Notes: generated from the sequence alone by a model not told the origin. 64,000 bases of DNA from CAYSCW01 sp964429795 (GCA_964429795.1 CAYSCW010000011.1:14310-78309), one strand, 5' to 3'. Positions 8,876 to 18,032 are shown, numbered from the stretch's first letter. Translations and numbers: made by a program.

Positions 8876-9985
8876 TCACTGCAGGACTTTTCTCATCACA
8901 ACCACAAGAAACACCAAAAATAAATATGTAGCAGCGCTGAAGATAAATTCCGGCTGTTCTTTCCTGGTTATCTGATAAAGTGTCCCCTTGCCAGGCAGCG
9001 GAAGAGGGATCGGATCCCAGGGAAGACCGTAGCGGTGGACAAGACCTCTGATATAAAGAAGATGAATTACAGGTATACACCGGTACGCCATTTCGTGGAT
9101 GATCCCTCTTCTTTCCGGTGGAGAAATACGATCCACCTCGACCAGTCCGGGCTTCAGTTTCAAAACCTCAGGATCGTTACCCATACTCGGCCAGCTTCCC
9201 CCGATGTTTACCAGAGCCTTTATCCCCTCCTTTCCAGCCTGCTCTCTGTAAAGGGCCACTCTCAACTGGACATTGCGCTCCAGATTCTGCTCCGTAATGA
9301 AGAAAATGCCGCTCTCTTTTATATCTCGAACAAGAAGGGATCGGGTCTGCGTTTCTACATCTTCTCCCCTGTCCCTATCTCCTCCCAGAGACAGGGCGAT
9401 GGGCTCCCAATCAAGAACATGGGCTTTCAACAAACATTCATGCATGCGAAGCCAGTGAAAGCGAGGATGATTGGCCCCCCATTGCGAGGCTCCCAGGGAG
9501 GATATCACCAGCGGCCTGAGGTTCAGGGCTCGAGAAGCAGAAAGCACAGCCAGGATCAGGGCAGGAAAAGAACCTGACGCTGCAACGGCTATAGTCTCTC
9601 CTCTTTTTATCCCAGCTTCTTTCAGCAGGAAAACGACCAGGGCAGCAAAATTGGGATTTGTTGTGGTTCTTTTAGCCTCCAGCTGACCTAGAGAGGTGGT
9701 CAAAGGTGAGTGTTTCAGTCCGATGAGTCCTGTCCGGTTCGGATCGAATTGTTGATCTATAGGAATCCCCTCTGCTTCCCGGCACTCCTTGAGAACCTCC
9801 ATACCCTGCTGCATGATCTCAGAAGCTGTAACCATCTCTTTCTCTAAGTTCTCCTTCCCTTTGAATACCACAGCTCTGGCCGCAACAAGAAACAGGACAC
9901 TTAAGGCAAAAAGAATGAAGAGGACTTTGCCGTTTCCGCTTTTCCCCTCTTCAGGAACAAATCCTTTGCCTAACAATCTTCTCAT
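8876..9985 (-). CDS. pgsW: Poly-gamma-glutamate system protein PgsW
   Basis: About 369 residues from the ATG at 9983-9985; a TTG 27 bases upstream is less likely. It has an N-terminal membrane helix (VLFILFALSVLFLVAARA, ~20-38) and another hydrophobic stretch at the C-terminus. The middle contains GIPIDQQFDPNRTGLIG and HSPLTTSLGQLEAKRTTTNPN, which I recognise from the family annotated as poly-gamma-glutamate system protein (PgsW). It lies in the order pgsB-pgsC-pgsW on one strand, as in other bacteria with this family. The exact biochemical role of PgsW is not established; a function with the PgsBC ligase/exporter at the membrane is inferred from context. Confidence 0.85.
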   Translation of the reverse strand: MRRLLGKGFVPEEGKSGNGKVLFILFALSVLFLVAARAVVFKGKENLEKEMVTASEIMQQGMEVLKECREAEGIPIDQQFDPNRTGLIGLKHSPLTTSLGQLEAKRTTTNPNFAALVVFLLKEAGIKRGETIAVAASGSFPALILAVLSASRALNLRPLVISSLGASQWGANHPRFHWLRMHECLLKAHVLDWEPIALSLGGDRDRGEDVETQTRSLLVRDIKESGIFFITEQNLERNVQLRVALYREQAGKEGIKALVNIGGSWPSMGNDPEVLKLKPGLVEVDRISPPERRGIIHEMAYRCIPVIHLLYIRGLVHRYGLPWDPIPLPLPGKGTLYQITRKEQPEFIFSAATYLFLVFLVVVMRKVLQ

Positions 9986-10086
9986 CACGCCAGATGCCCA
10001 AAGATATTGCAACTCTCAGGACTATTTTCTCGAGCGATCATTCTTCCTTCCCATGTAGCGAATCCCTGCCCCGGATGATCTCTTTG

Positions 10087-10527
10087 CTACCGAATCAACC
10101 AGCCAAGAATAGAAACCAGCGCATAGGTCAGAGTGGAAACGATGAGCAATGAAGCCAGGGTGGGAATAATTTTCTGTTTTTCCAGGTTATTGGCCAGAAG
10201 CCCTGGAATCAGCCATCCGATAACTTTAAGACCGAAAGGATCCTGATAGAAATGAGGTAAGAGAAGATACCAGATTTGAGCCCACAGAGCGCCCAGCAGG
10301 ATAAACATCATAAATCTGCGCTTTCCAAAGAGGATCAGAAACCGAGAGAGGAAGCGGTAGGATAAAAGGCTCACAAAAGCAACAGCGACCGTGGCAGCAA
10401 CTCTTAAGGGTTCATCCAAATAAAGGGCGATGTATGCAGGCACAATTATCCCTCCAGGATAGATATCCATGAGTTCAACATAGATAAATGCGACTCCAAT
10501 TCCGATGATGAGAGTCTCATATACCAT
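10087..10527 (-). CDS. pgsC: Poly-gamma-glutamate biosynthesis protein PgsC/CapC
   Basis: 146 residues from the ATG at 10525-10527 (MVYETLIIGIGVAFIYVE), the conserved PgsC beginning. A strong SD (GAGGAAAG) lies just upstream; a longer start is unlikely. It is a multi-pass membrane protein of about four to five helices with the family motif ELMDIYPGGIIVPAYIALY. PgsC is the small integral-membrane partner of the PgsB amide ligase in polyglutamate synthesis. Its start overlaps the end of pgsB by 11 bases, indicating coupled translation. No capA/pgsA homologue is seen nearby. Confidence 0.93.
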   Translation of the reverse strand: MVYETLIIGIGVAFIYVELMDIYPGGIIVPAYIALYLDEPLRVAATVAVAFVSLLSYRFLSRFLILFGKRRFMMFILLGALWAQIWYLLLPHFYQDPFGLKVIGWLIPGLLANNLEKQKIIPTLASLLIVSTLTYALVSILGWLIR

Positions 10528-11716
10528 AAGACTTTCCTCTGCTCTCCCAATAATTGACCAAACTCTCGCCCGCTCCACCGATATTCCCCATCCCTACCAG
10601 GAGGCATTCACCTTTTTCCTTTTCCAGGATACAGCTCATGATCCTTTCGGGCGACTGGCTCTTGAGAACGCTGAAAGACTCTTTCTCTGTTCCTCTAAAT
10701 TTGCGCCTGAACGCATGAGCATGAAAGCCAACAAGATAAATCTGGCTGAACAGGGAGAAGGCATCCTCCTTGAAGGCTCGCAACCACTGAAGTGTCCTGT
10801 CTCCCCTGTCCCCTCTCAGGTTGAGAAGTCCCACAATCTTCTTTTCCTGAAAAACGCCTCTTTCTTTAAGAAAGGAAAGGACAATTCCTGTGGATTCAGG
10901 ATCATTGGCCGCAAAACAGCTCACAAAGTCAAGCGAACGAGGAGGCTTGCCCCAATCTGCTTTCCAGATTTTCAGACTCCCAAAATCCGGCTTGGATTTG
11001 GCCATTCCACGCAGAGCCTCATCCCGGCTTACTTTCAGGTGTTTGGCCACAGCCAAAGCCAGACTGACATTTTCCTTCCATTCAAAAAAAGGGAATTTCT
11101 CACTGGAAAAAAGAGAAGCATCATATGAATCCTGTGATATACGAATGATTTTCGACTTTCGCTCCTCTTCCAACTTGTGAGAATCTGGATAAAACTCCTC
11201 CCGGGGAATAAAGACCGTGCTTCCTTCTGGAATCCAGGATGAAAAGACCCGAGCAATTCTCTCTTTGGATGAGCCCATTTGGGCCAGATGATCAAGGCGG
11301 ACATTGGTGATCACCATTATCTGCGGCCTTATAATCCGTATGGACTCTATGTACCCTGATTCAGGATGGATACCCATCATTTCACAGACTAAAGCATCGA
11401 TCCCCAGCCTGGCTCCAGATTGGAGGATTCTCTTCTGTTCGAGGACAGAAGGCAATCCTCTTCTTCGAATCTCCTCCTCCCTGCCATCAGGAAAAATAGC
11501 GACCGGTTTTGATCCGGTGGTTTTGGCCAGGACACAAAGACCGCTCTCTCTCAAGGAAGAGGCGATGAGCCTGGTGACACTCGATTTTCCCCTTGTGCCT
11601 GTGACACATATACGCAGAGGAACTCTGCGGATTCTACGGCTAACAGAGAGACGCTCTGCGATCAGATAGATAAGGAACAGGAAAACGCATGTGGCTGTAA
11701 AAACAAGCTCTCTGAT
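10517..11716 (-). CDS. pgsB: Poly-gamma-glutamate synthase PgsB/CapB (apparent AUC start)
   Basis: Mur-ligase-like ATP-dependent amide ligase. The P-loop TGTRGKSSVTR lies ~40 residues from the N-terminus, followed by LAKTTGSKP, ALVCEMMGIHPESGY, NVRLDHLAQMG and GMGNIGGAGE near the C-terminus. The open frame extends upstream past any ATG, GTG or TTG to an in-frame TAA at 11732-11734. It includes the membrane helix and the VPLRICVTG strand that PgsB needs. A strong SD (GGAGGAG, 11724-11730) precedes two ATC codons at 11720-11722 and 11714-11716, and the second gives 399 residues, normal for PgsB. The start is therefore probably a non-canonical AUC, unless one base is miscalled. A TTG start at 11554 would delete the P-loop and is rejected. 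Confidence 0.88.
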   Translation of the reverse strand: MRELVFTATCVFLFLIYLIAERLSVSRRIRRVPLRICVTGTRGKSSVTRLIASSLRESGLCVLAKTTGSKPVAIFPDGREEEIRRRGLPSVLEQKRILQSGARLGIDALVCEMMGIHPESGYIESIRIIRPQIMVITNVRLDHLAQMGSSKERIARVFSSWIPEGSTVFIPREEFYPDSHKLEEERKSKIIRISQDSYDASLFSSEKFPFFEWKENVSLALAVAKHLKVSRDEALRGMAKSKPDFGSLKIWKADWGKPPRSLDFVSCFAANDPESTGIVLSFLKERGVFQEKKIVGLLNLRGDRGDRTLQWLRAFKEDAFSLFSQIYLVGFHAHAFRRKFRGTEKESFSVLKSQSPERIMSCILEKEKGECLLVGMGNIGGAGESLVNYWESRGKSYGI

Positions 11717-11796
11717 TGAGATTCTCCTCCCTTAGCTTAAATCTACACCAAACAGAAAAATCTTTCCAGCCCGGATAACACGATACTCCGCTTCAA

Positions 11797-12821
11797 TTAA
11801 TGGGGGATATAAAAATAGGGGCTGGTCTGCTCTTCTCCCCTAACATCTCTCAGAACTCTCAGGAATGTCTCGGAAAAAAGACCGGCAATCTCTGAGCCTT
11901 GATAATGGGCTTTCAGTATTTCTGAGACCACATTCAGCATCTGTTGTTTGCCCTCCTCTCCCCATATGCATCTCTCATTGACCATAAGAAGATGGTCAGA
12001 GCCTCCTGGCCCTCCTCGACCTGAGGAGATAGAATCAAGAATATGGGTGGAGAGTTTTTCCTTAAGGACTTGCCATATTTCAGGACCGTAATAGGCTCCC
12101 TCAAAAGGGATTTTATCCCCTCCAATGCCGACCATATCCAGATTGATGTTGGCAACGGTCTTTTCTAAGAGAAAGACAGGATGATCGACATAATAGCGTG
12201 AACCGCAAAGCCCCTGCTCTTCTCCCGCCCAGAGAGCGAAAATAACAGTCCTTGCTGGTTTGGCCCCGTTGAGTTTCATCACCCGGGCAGCTTCTATGAC
12301 CACCGCTGTCCCGGAGGCATTGTCATTGGCCCCGTTCATCACATCACCCAGAGGATAAATCCCCAGATGATCCATATGAGCCCCGATGATCAGACATTCC
12401 TCTTTCAGGTTTTTATCAGAGCCCTCGATCTTTGCCAGAACATTGCGTGCGGGTCGTTCCTCATCAAAGATGGCTTTGACCGAGACGAATGCCTTGACAT
12501 TGGTATGAAAAGACATGGGCTTGGATGTCCTGTTTATCCCGCGAAAAAGATAGGATGTCTGTGTTCCAGAGTAAGATTCTGGAAAAAGGTCCCATTATCA
12601 CCAGCCGGCTTTAATCCCCATTCTCTGAATTTGGCTGCGATGTATTCTTCAGCTTTCACTCCTCCTGGCTGACCGCTCTCTCGACCCTCCATCGAATCAG
12701 AAGCCAAGGCCTTGAGATAGCTCAATGCTGCCTGCTCATCAAAAAAATACTCTCTTTCCTTGGGAAGAGAAAGGGGAGCCAAGAATAAGAATACCAGGAT
12801 GATGACCATGGTTCTCTTCAC
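11797..12821 (-). pseudogene. M28 family peptidase, frameshifted
   Basis: Two adjacent frames make one M28 peptidase. The 5' part starts with GTG at 12819-12821 after an ideal SD (AGGAGG, 6-base spacing). It encodes a signal peptide (KRTMVIILVFLFLAPLSL) and SMEGRESGQPGGVKAEEYIA, and ends at a stop just after a run of five A on the plus strand near 12540. The 3' part carries the catalytic core: GAHMDHLG, GANDNASG, WAGEEQGLCGSRYY, NLDMVG and SDHLLM. Reading the -1 frame at 12534-12545 joins the halves with no missing residues (HRHP, then LFRGINRTSKPM). One base gained or lost therefore explains the break; it could be a real mutation or a homopolymer error. It lies 80 bases upstream of pgsB on the same strand. 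Confidence 0.82.
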
Positions 12822-12927
12822 TTCATGCCTCCTGTTAAAAATCAGAACACATATTATAGCCAAACAGAGAAAAAAAAAGAAAATAAAATACTTCAAATGC
12901 TGATGATTGCATTTTCTACCTTAAAAC

Positions 12928-12957
12928 TTGTTAATTTTTGTTTTAAAATACTATAAT
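12928..12957 (+). promoter_or_regulatory. Sigma-70-type promoter for the molybdenum hydroxylase operon
   Basis: TTGTTA (12928-12933), an 18-base spacer and a perfect TATAAT (12952-12957), 23 bases before the ATG at 12981. It lies in the divergent gap with the M28 pseudogene and points at the hydroxylase genes. Confidence 0.55.
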
Positions 12958-12980
12958 CCTAAGGGCTAGATGGAGTTAAA

Positions 12981-13460
12981 ATGGAAAAAATATATCGTTT
13001 TAAGCTCAATGGAAAAGATGTAAGTTTGACTTCATCTCCAGAACGCATGCTCTTATGGGTATTGCGCTCTGACCTTGGACTCACGGGTACAAAATACAGC
13101 TGTGGGGAGGGATTCTGTGGAGCATGCACAGTACTCGTAGATAACGAAGCGGTATTATCCTGCCAATATCCTATCCAAAATATCGATGGAAAAGAAGTCA
13201 TCACCATAGAAGGGCTTCAGCAAAACAGAAGGCTCCACCCCCTACAGACAGCATTCATGCAACATAATGCACTTCAGTGTGGATTTTGTACGCCAGGGAT
13301 GATTCTGGGAGCTTACAGTCTGTTATTGAAGAATTCTCAACCTTCCTCTAAAGAAATAGCTGAAGCTCTGGAGGGGCACCTCTGCCGCTGCGGATGCTAT
13401 AACCGAATTATCCAGGCTATCCAAACCGCAGCTCGGAGTAGGAAAGGACAAAAGCCATGA
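12981..13460 (+). CDS. (2Fe-2S) small subunit of xanthine dehydrogenase-family enzyme
   Basis: 159 residues, the standard length for this subunit. It has the plant-type cluster motif CGEGFCGACTVLVDNEAVLSC (first four cysteines, ~42-63), then the second cluster with CGFCTPGM and CRCGCYNRI (~99-145). It passes electrons from the molybdenum site in the partner subunit to an external acceptor. The stop overlaps the large-subunit ATG by four bases (ATGA). There is no signal peptide; export would have to be with the Tat-signal partner. No FAD subunit gene is adjacent, as in isoquinoline oxidoreductase-like two-subunit enzymes. Confidence 0.94.
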   Translation: MEKIYRFKLNGKDVSLTSSPERMLLWVLRSDLGLTGTKYSCGEGFCGACTVLVDNEAVLSCQYPIQNIDGKEVITIEGLQQNRRLHPLQTAFMQHNALQCGFCTPGMILGAYSLLLKNSQPSSKEIAEALEGHLCRCGCYNRIIQAIQTAARSRKGQKP

Positions 13461-15613
13461 AAGATGATGAGTATAATCTGACCAATCCGGAAAAAGAGGC
13501 AGAACCTATCACTCTTGACCGCCGGGAATTTCTCAAACTTATGGGAGGGGGAATTTTAATCCTTTTCTCGGTGGGAGATCCTTTTGCCCTACAACAAGCA
13601 AGGCGAGGCCGCGAATATCCCGAGGATTTCAACGCCTATCTCAAGATAGGAGAAGATGGCCGGGTTTCCTGTTTCACTGGCAAGATTGAAATGGGACAGG
13701 GGATTATCACCTCTCTCGCTCAGATGCTTGCCGAGGAGCTCGATGTGCCCTTAAACACCGTCGATATGATCATGGGAGACACAGCACTCTGTCCCTGGGA
13801 TGCCGGAACTTTCGGATCCAGAAGCACAAAATATTTTGGCCCCCCTTTGCGTCAGGCCGCAGCAGAAGCCAGGGCCATTCTCATTCAGCTGGCTGCTGAA
13901 CGTCTTCAGACACCACAGGAAAAACTGGCGGTGAAGGATGGAATCATTTTTATTCGAAAAAATCCAGAGAAGAAGGTTACCTATGCCCAACTCGCCAAAG
14001 GGAAAAAAATCAAGAGGCATCTCGAGGAAAAACCGCCGATCAAGCATTATTCAAAACACACTCTTTCGGGAAAACCGACAGACCGTTTGGACGGCAGGCT
14101 TAAAGTCACCGGAGAAGCCAAGTTTGCAGGAGACATCCGGTTACCCGGAATGCTCTGCGCCAGGATATTAAGGCCTCCGGCTCACGGAGCAAAGCTCACA
14201 AGTGTGGATACCTCTGCCGCACAAAAAATAAAAGACATCCAAATCATTCATGATGAAAAAATGATCGCGGTTCTTCACAAACACCGTGATGTGGCAGATA
14301 AGGCTTTAGGATTAATAAAAGCCCGGTTCGAAATACCCGAATTCAAGGTGGATAACAATACTATCTTTAAACATCTAAAAGATTCTGCTCCTGATGGGGA
14401 AATCGTAACTGAAGCTGGAAATCTCGATGAGGGGAAGAGTTCGGCCAGTAAAACTTTCGAAGCAGAATACTTCAATCATTACGTCGCCCACGCTCCGACA
14501 GAAAACCATACAGCCGTCGTAAAAATAGAGGGAGATAAAGCCACAGTCTGGGCCTCCACACAGGCTCCTTTTAGAGCACAAGGAGAAGTCGCCCGGGTCC
14601 TGGGATTACCTTCCCAGAATGTGCGTGTCATCACGCCTTTTGTCGGGTGTGGATTTGGTGGAAAAAACCAAGGACAACAGATAGTCGAAGCCGCGCAACT
14701 TGCCAAATTGAGCGGAAAACCAGTACAGGTTGCCTGGAGCAGGAAAGAGGAATTCTTCTATGATACCTTCCGGCCGGCAGCTGTGATACACGTTCGATCC
14801 GGTCTCAACAGCTCAAATCAAATCAGCTTCTGGGAATACCATAACTATTTTGCAGGCAGCAGAAGCTCTCAGCCCTTCTATAACATCCCTCACTACCGTG
14901 TCTTTTCCTACGGAGGCTGGGGAGGTAGAGGCAACGGGGGCAGTGCCCATCCCTTCGGTGTCGGTGCCTGGCGCGGCCCAGGCAGCAACACCAATGTGTT
15001 TGCCATCGAGTCCCACATCGACATCATGGCTGAGACAGCAAGAATGGATCCCCTGGAGTTCCGACTACTAAACTTAACAGATAAACGAATGGAAAGAGTT
15101 CTTAACGCAGCCGCAGAGAGGTTTGGACACTCATTCTCGAAGACGCCTAGCGGAAAGGGATACGGGATTGCGTGCACGGATTATCTGGGCACATACTTGG
15201 CTACAATGGCCGAGGTTAACGTTGATAAAAAGACGGGGGAAATCCGGGTGGAACGTGTTGTGTGTGCCCAAGACACGGGCGAAGTGATCAACCCGGAAGG
15301 AACCAGGATGCAAATCGAAGGCTGCATCACAATGGGACTCGGGTATTGTCTGAGCGAAGAAATCCGCTTCAGGAGCGGCAGGATTTTAGATGAGAACTTT
15401 GATACTTACAAGATTCCTCGTTTTTCATGTCTTCCGAAGATCGAAACAGTGCTCGTGGATAATCCAGGGATGGCACCGCAGGGATGTGGAGAACCTGCCA
15501 TCACATCTATGGGTGGTGTTATTGCCAATGCTGTCTACGATGCCATAGGTGTCAGGTTGTTCGTGCTCCCCATGACACCCGCCCGAATTAAAGAAGCGCT
15601 GAAGGAAAGCTAA
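13457..15613 (+). CDS. Molybdopterin-binding large subunit, xanthine dehydrogenase family, Tat-exported
   Basis: 718 residues. The N-terminus has a twin-arginine motif DRREFLKLMGGG followed by a hydrophobic run, so the folded complex is probably exported to the periplasm. The catalytic region follows the IorB/aldehyde oxidoreductase pattern: GKIEMGQGI, a central GCGFGGKNQGQQIVEAAQLA, VGAWRGPGSN and, near the C-terminus, PQGCGEPAIT with the glutamate expected to act as base at the molybdenum centre. The substrate (aldehyde, N-heterocycle or similar) cannot be told from sequence. It is translationally coupled to the 2Fe-2S subunit. Maturation factors are not in the window. Confidence 0.92.
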   Translation: MKDDEYNLTNPEKEAEPITLDRREFLKLMGGGILILFSVGDPFALQQARRGREYPEDFNAYLKIGEDGRVSCFTGKIEMGQGIITSLAQMLAEELDVPLNTVDMIMGDTALCPWDAGTFGSRSTKYFGPPLRQAAAEARAILIQLAAERLQTPQEKLAVKDGIIFIRKNPEKKVTYAQLAKGKKIKRHLEEKPPIKHYSKHTLSGKPTDRLDGRLKVTGEAKFAGDIRLPGMLCARILRPPAHGAKLTSVDTSAAQKIKDIQIIHDEKMIAVLHKHRDVADKALGLIKARFEIPEFKVDNNTIFKHLKDSAPDGEIVTEAGNLDEGKSSASKTFEAEYFNHYVAHAPTENHTAVVKIEGDKATVWASTQAPFRAQGEVARVLGLPSQNVRVITPFVGCGFGGKNQGQQIVEAAQLAKLSGKPVQVAWSRKEEFFYDTFRPAAVIHVRSGLNSSNQISFWEYHNYFAGSRSSQPFYNIPHYRVFSYGGWGGRGNGGSAHPFGVGAWRGPGSNTNVFAIESHIDIMAETARMDPLEFRLLNLTDKRMERVLNAAAERFGHSFSKTPSGKGYGIACTDYLGTYLATMAEVNVDKKTGEIRVERVVCAQDTGEVINPEGTRMQIEGCITMGLGYCLSEEIRFRSGRILDENFDTYKIPRFSCLPKIETVLVDNPGMAPQGCGEPAITSMGGVIANAVYDAIGVRLFVLPMTPARIKEALKES

Positions 15614-15790
15614 CTGCCTCGCTCGATGAAAACTAGAGCATTAATTAGCACAAAAAGGAATTTCCCACTATTAGGAAATCTCTTAGTGACTCATTGTCCT
15701 TTCTTTATAATAGCTTTTGTTGTTTTGCTTATTTTCTGTGAATCATGGGATCTAACATGGTATCATGAAACCACAACGGCTGAGGAAGAA

Positions 15791-16327
15791 ATGATTACTC
15801 TTTTGCCTTTAGGTGAAATCGAAGCGGAGATTCTGGAGGCGTTAATAAACCGCCTCAAAGAGTCCTTTCAATGCCCAGTGGAAATTGGAGAAGGCTACAG
15901 TCTTCCCCCAGGGACATACAATCCGGATCGCCGGCAATACTTTTCCTCTCAGATTCTGAGTGAAGTCCGCAAGGCTATCAGTCCGGCAAAAAGGGGAAAA
16001 GTGTTGGCCGTTTCCGATGTCGACCTTTATGTTCCTCAGCTCAACTTCGTCTTCGGGGAGGCAGAGTTAGGAGGACACTTTGCCATCATTTCTCTTACCC
16101 GCCTTCGGCAAAGTTTCTACGGTTTGCCCGAGAACAGAGCTCTTTTTCTTGATCGAACAGCCAAGGAAGCCATCCATGAGTTGGGGCACACCTACGGATT
16201 GAGGCATTGCCCTCATCCCGAATGTGTGATGCATTTTTCGAACAGTCTCCAGGATACAGACAGGAAAGAAGCCTCTTTCTGTCAATCCTGCCAGAAACTT
16301 TTGGAAGAAAAAAACATCATCCCCTGA
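15791..16327 (+). CDS. Archaemetzincin-family zinc protease
   Basis: 178 residues. The archaemetzincin signature is complete: HELGHTYGLRHC, then CVMHFSNSLQDTDRKEASFC and a final CxxC. Three histidines bind the catalytic zinc, and four cysteines bind the second structural zinc. The ATG at 15791 is chosen because GAGG lies five bases upstream and because family members begin with the strand ITLLPLGEIE. A longer start at 15626 would add a 55-residue extension with a hydrophobic run not usual in the family. The substrate is unknown. The gene follows the molybdenum hydroxylase by 177 bases but need not be functionally linked to it. Confidence 0.92.
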   Translation: MITLLPLGEIEAEILEALINRLKESFQCPVEIGEGYSLPPGTYNPDRRQYFSSQILSEVRKAISPAKRGKVLAVSDVDLYVPQLNFVFGEAELGGHFAIISLTRLRQSFYGLPENRALFLDRTAKEAIHELGHTYGLRHCPHPECVMHFSNSLQDTDRKEASFCQSCQKLLEEKNIIP

Positions 16328-16479
16328 TGAAATTGAGGAGAGCGGTGGAAATAAAAAGAGCCTCCAAGACATTGATTATTTGAAAAGACTCTTCTAATCA
16401 TTGCTGTCCCAGAATTTCCTCTTTCTGAAGACTATTATTGGTTTCAATTGGTTGGTTTAAAATTAATTAAAATTGGATG

Positions 16480-16508
16480 TTGACTAATACCAATTTACTT
16501 CATATAGT
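16480..16508 (+). promoter_or_regulatory. Sigma-70 promoter of the MocR-type regulator
   Basis: TTGACT (16480-16485), an exact 17-base spacer and TATAGT (16503-16508), 30 bases before the ATG at 16539. AATTGGT at ~16446 and ACCAATT at ~16489 form an inverted pair, the second inside the spacer, so the regulator may bind here and control itself. Confidence 0.65.
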
Positions 16509-16538
16509 GGGAAAGAGACCATAGAGAAGGAGAATGGG

Positions 16539-18032
16539 ATGCTCTTAAAAATCGAAAAGCCAAGCTCCAAACCTCTCTATCAGCAAATCATCGATGAAAT
16601 CAAAACGCTGATAGACCAGGGGACTCTTGAGGCCGATCAAGCTCTTCCTTCTACAAGAAGCCTGGCTAAAAAATTAGGAGTCAACCGCTCGACCGTAATC
16701 CGGGCATACGAGGAACTCCAGGCCCTGGGTTACCTGCTCTCCAGACCGGGCTCTTACAACACAGTCCAGAAGAGACGGAAAGAAGTCGAGTATAATCCGG
16801 ACAGAAAGAGCGCTATTTCTTGGGGTAAAGCCTCAAACACATCGGCCCAAAAGGTCTACGAGATTTTCAGGAGGTATTCTCCAGAAAGGCTTCCTTATTC
16901 TGATTTCGATACAGAGGCCCTCAATATCTCACAACTCGATCTTGATCCCCGTCTCTATCCGATCGATGAATTCCGAAGATGTGTAAGCCATGTGCTCTGG
17001 GAGAAAGGCTCCGAATCTCTTCAATACGGCGACCACAAAGGATATCTCCCTCTCCGCCGTCAAATTGCCCGCCGCCTGCGTCTTCACGGCATCTCCGTAT
17101 CCGAGGAAGAAATTCTCATCACTAATGGCGCCCAGCAGGCCATTGACTTGATCATTCGTATGCTGGCCAAGCCAAAGCTTAAAGTCGCTGTGGAATCTCC
17201 TACTTACGCTAATATCATCCCGCTTCTCCATTTCAACAATGTCGAAATACTTCCCATTCCCATGAAGGAAGATGGACTGGACCTCGAATCACTGCAAAAA
17301 GCTTTGAAGACAAATAATGTCAGCTTCATCTACACCATCCCCAATTTTCAGAACCCGACCGGGATAACGACCACTCATCAACACCGGGAAAGACTGCTCA
17401 ATCTTTGCCTTGAGCACCAGGTTCCACTGGTCGAAGATGGATTCGAAGAGGACATGAAATACTTCGGCAAAGTTCCCCTTCCCATCAAATCCATCGACGA
17501 GAAAAACATGGTCATCTATTTAGGAACATTTTCCAAGGCTCTCTTTCCTGGGCTGAGAATCGGCTGGGTGACAGCTGACAAAGAATGCACCAACAGGCTG
17601 ACGGCGATCAAGAGATTTTCCGACCTGAGCACGAGCAATCTTGTCCAGATCATCCTCCATGAGTTCCTGAAACGGGGATATTATGACCATCAGTTAAAGA
17701 GATTGCATCGTGTCTACCGAAAACGCATGCAACTGGCACTCAAGACCATAGAAGATTCATTTCCCCGCTCGGTGAGTTGGACTCGACCCACTGGAGGATA
17801 CACGATCTGGGTCAGAACTCCCTGGAAATTAGATGAAGTTAAGCTTCACAAGATTATGTCAGAGTACCGGGTTGTGGTCTCTTCAGGGAGTTACTACTTT
17901 CCCAAAAAAAAAGCATCAGAATATTTCCGCATTTCTATTGCCAAAACAGATCAGGAAGAGATCAGAGAAGGGATTATCCGACTGGGAAAAGCCCTGCATC
18001 ATCTGGAGAAGGGGATGGGAAAATGCTCCTAG
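16539..18032 (+). CDS. MocR/PdxR-type GntR regulator with aminotransferase domain
   Basis: 497 residues. Residues ~10-75 are a GntR winged helix (PLYQQIIDEIKTLI, LPSTRSLAKKLGVNRSTV, AYEELQALGYL). Residues ~110-490 are a fold-type I aminotransferase domain with NGAQQAIDLI, PNFQNPTG, EDGFEEDMKY and the PLP-lysine stretch YLGTFSKALFPGLRIGW. Members are transcription factors that sense PLP or an amino compound; many control B6, GABA or amino-acid metabolism. A good SD (AAGGAG) lies seven bases before the ATG. The radical SAM gene overlaps its 3' end by 10 bases, so the two are probably one operon. The target is not evident. Confidence 0.92.
   Translation: MLLKIEKPSSKPLYQQIIDEIKTLIDQGTLEADQALPSTRSLAKKLGVNRSTVIRAYEELQALGYLLSRPGSYNTVQKRRKEVEYNPDRKSAISWGKASNTSAQKVYEIFRRYSPERLPYSDFDTEALNISQLDLDPRLYPIDEFRRCVSHVLWEKGSESLQYGDHKGYLPLRRQIARRLRLHGISVSEEEILITNGAQQAIDLIIRMLAKPKLKVAVESPTYANIIPLLHFNNVEILPIPMKEDGLDLESLQKALKTNNVSFIYTIPNFQNPTGITTTHQHRERLLNLCLEHQVPLVEDGFEEDMKYFGKVPLPIKSIDEKNMVIYLGTFSKALFPGLRIGWVTADKECTNRLTAIKRFSDLSTSNLVQIILHEFLKRGYYDHQLKRLHRVYRKRMQLALKTIEDSFPRSVSWTRPTGGYTIWVRTPWKLDEVKLHKIMSEYRVVVSSGSYYFPKKKASEYFRISIAKTDQEEIREGIIRLGKALHHLEKGMGKCS

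Noticed and set aside
8607..9080. Minus-strand ORF of 157 codons between pgsW and the membrane hypothetical
   Set aside because: Its 5' part overlaps the end of pgsW in another frame and its 3' part is antisense to the hypothetical gene, which has a better start and a coherent membrane pattern.
15626..15790. N-terminal extension of the archaemetzincin with a hydrophobic segment
   Set aside because: A good SD and the conserved first strand place the start at 15791; the upstream codons are probably untranslated.
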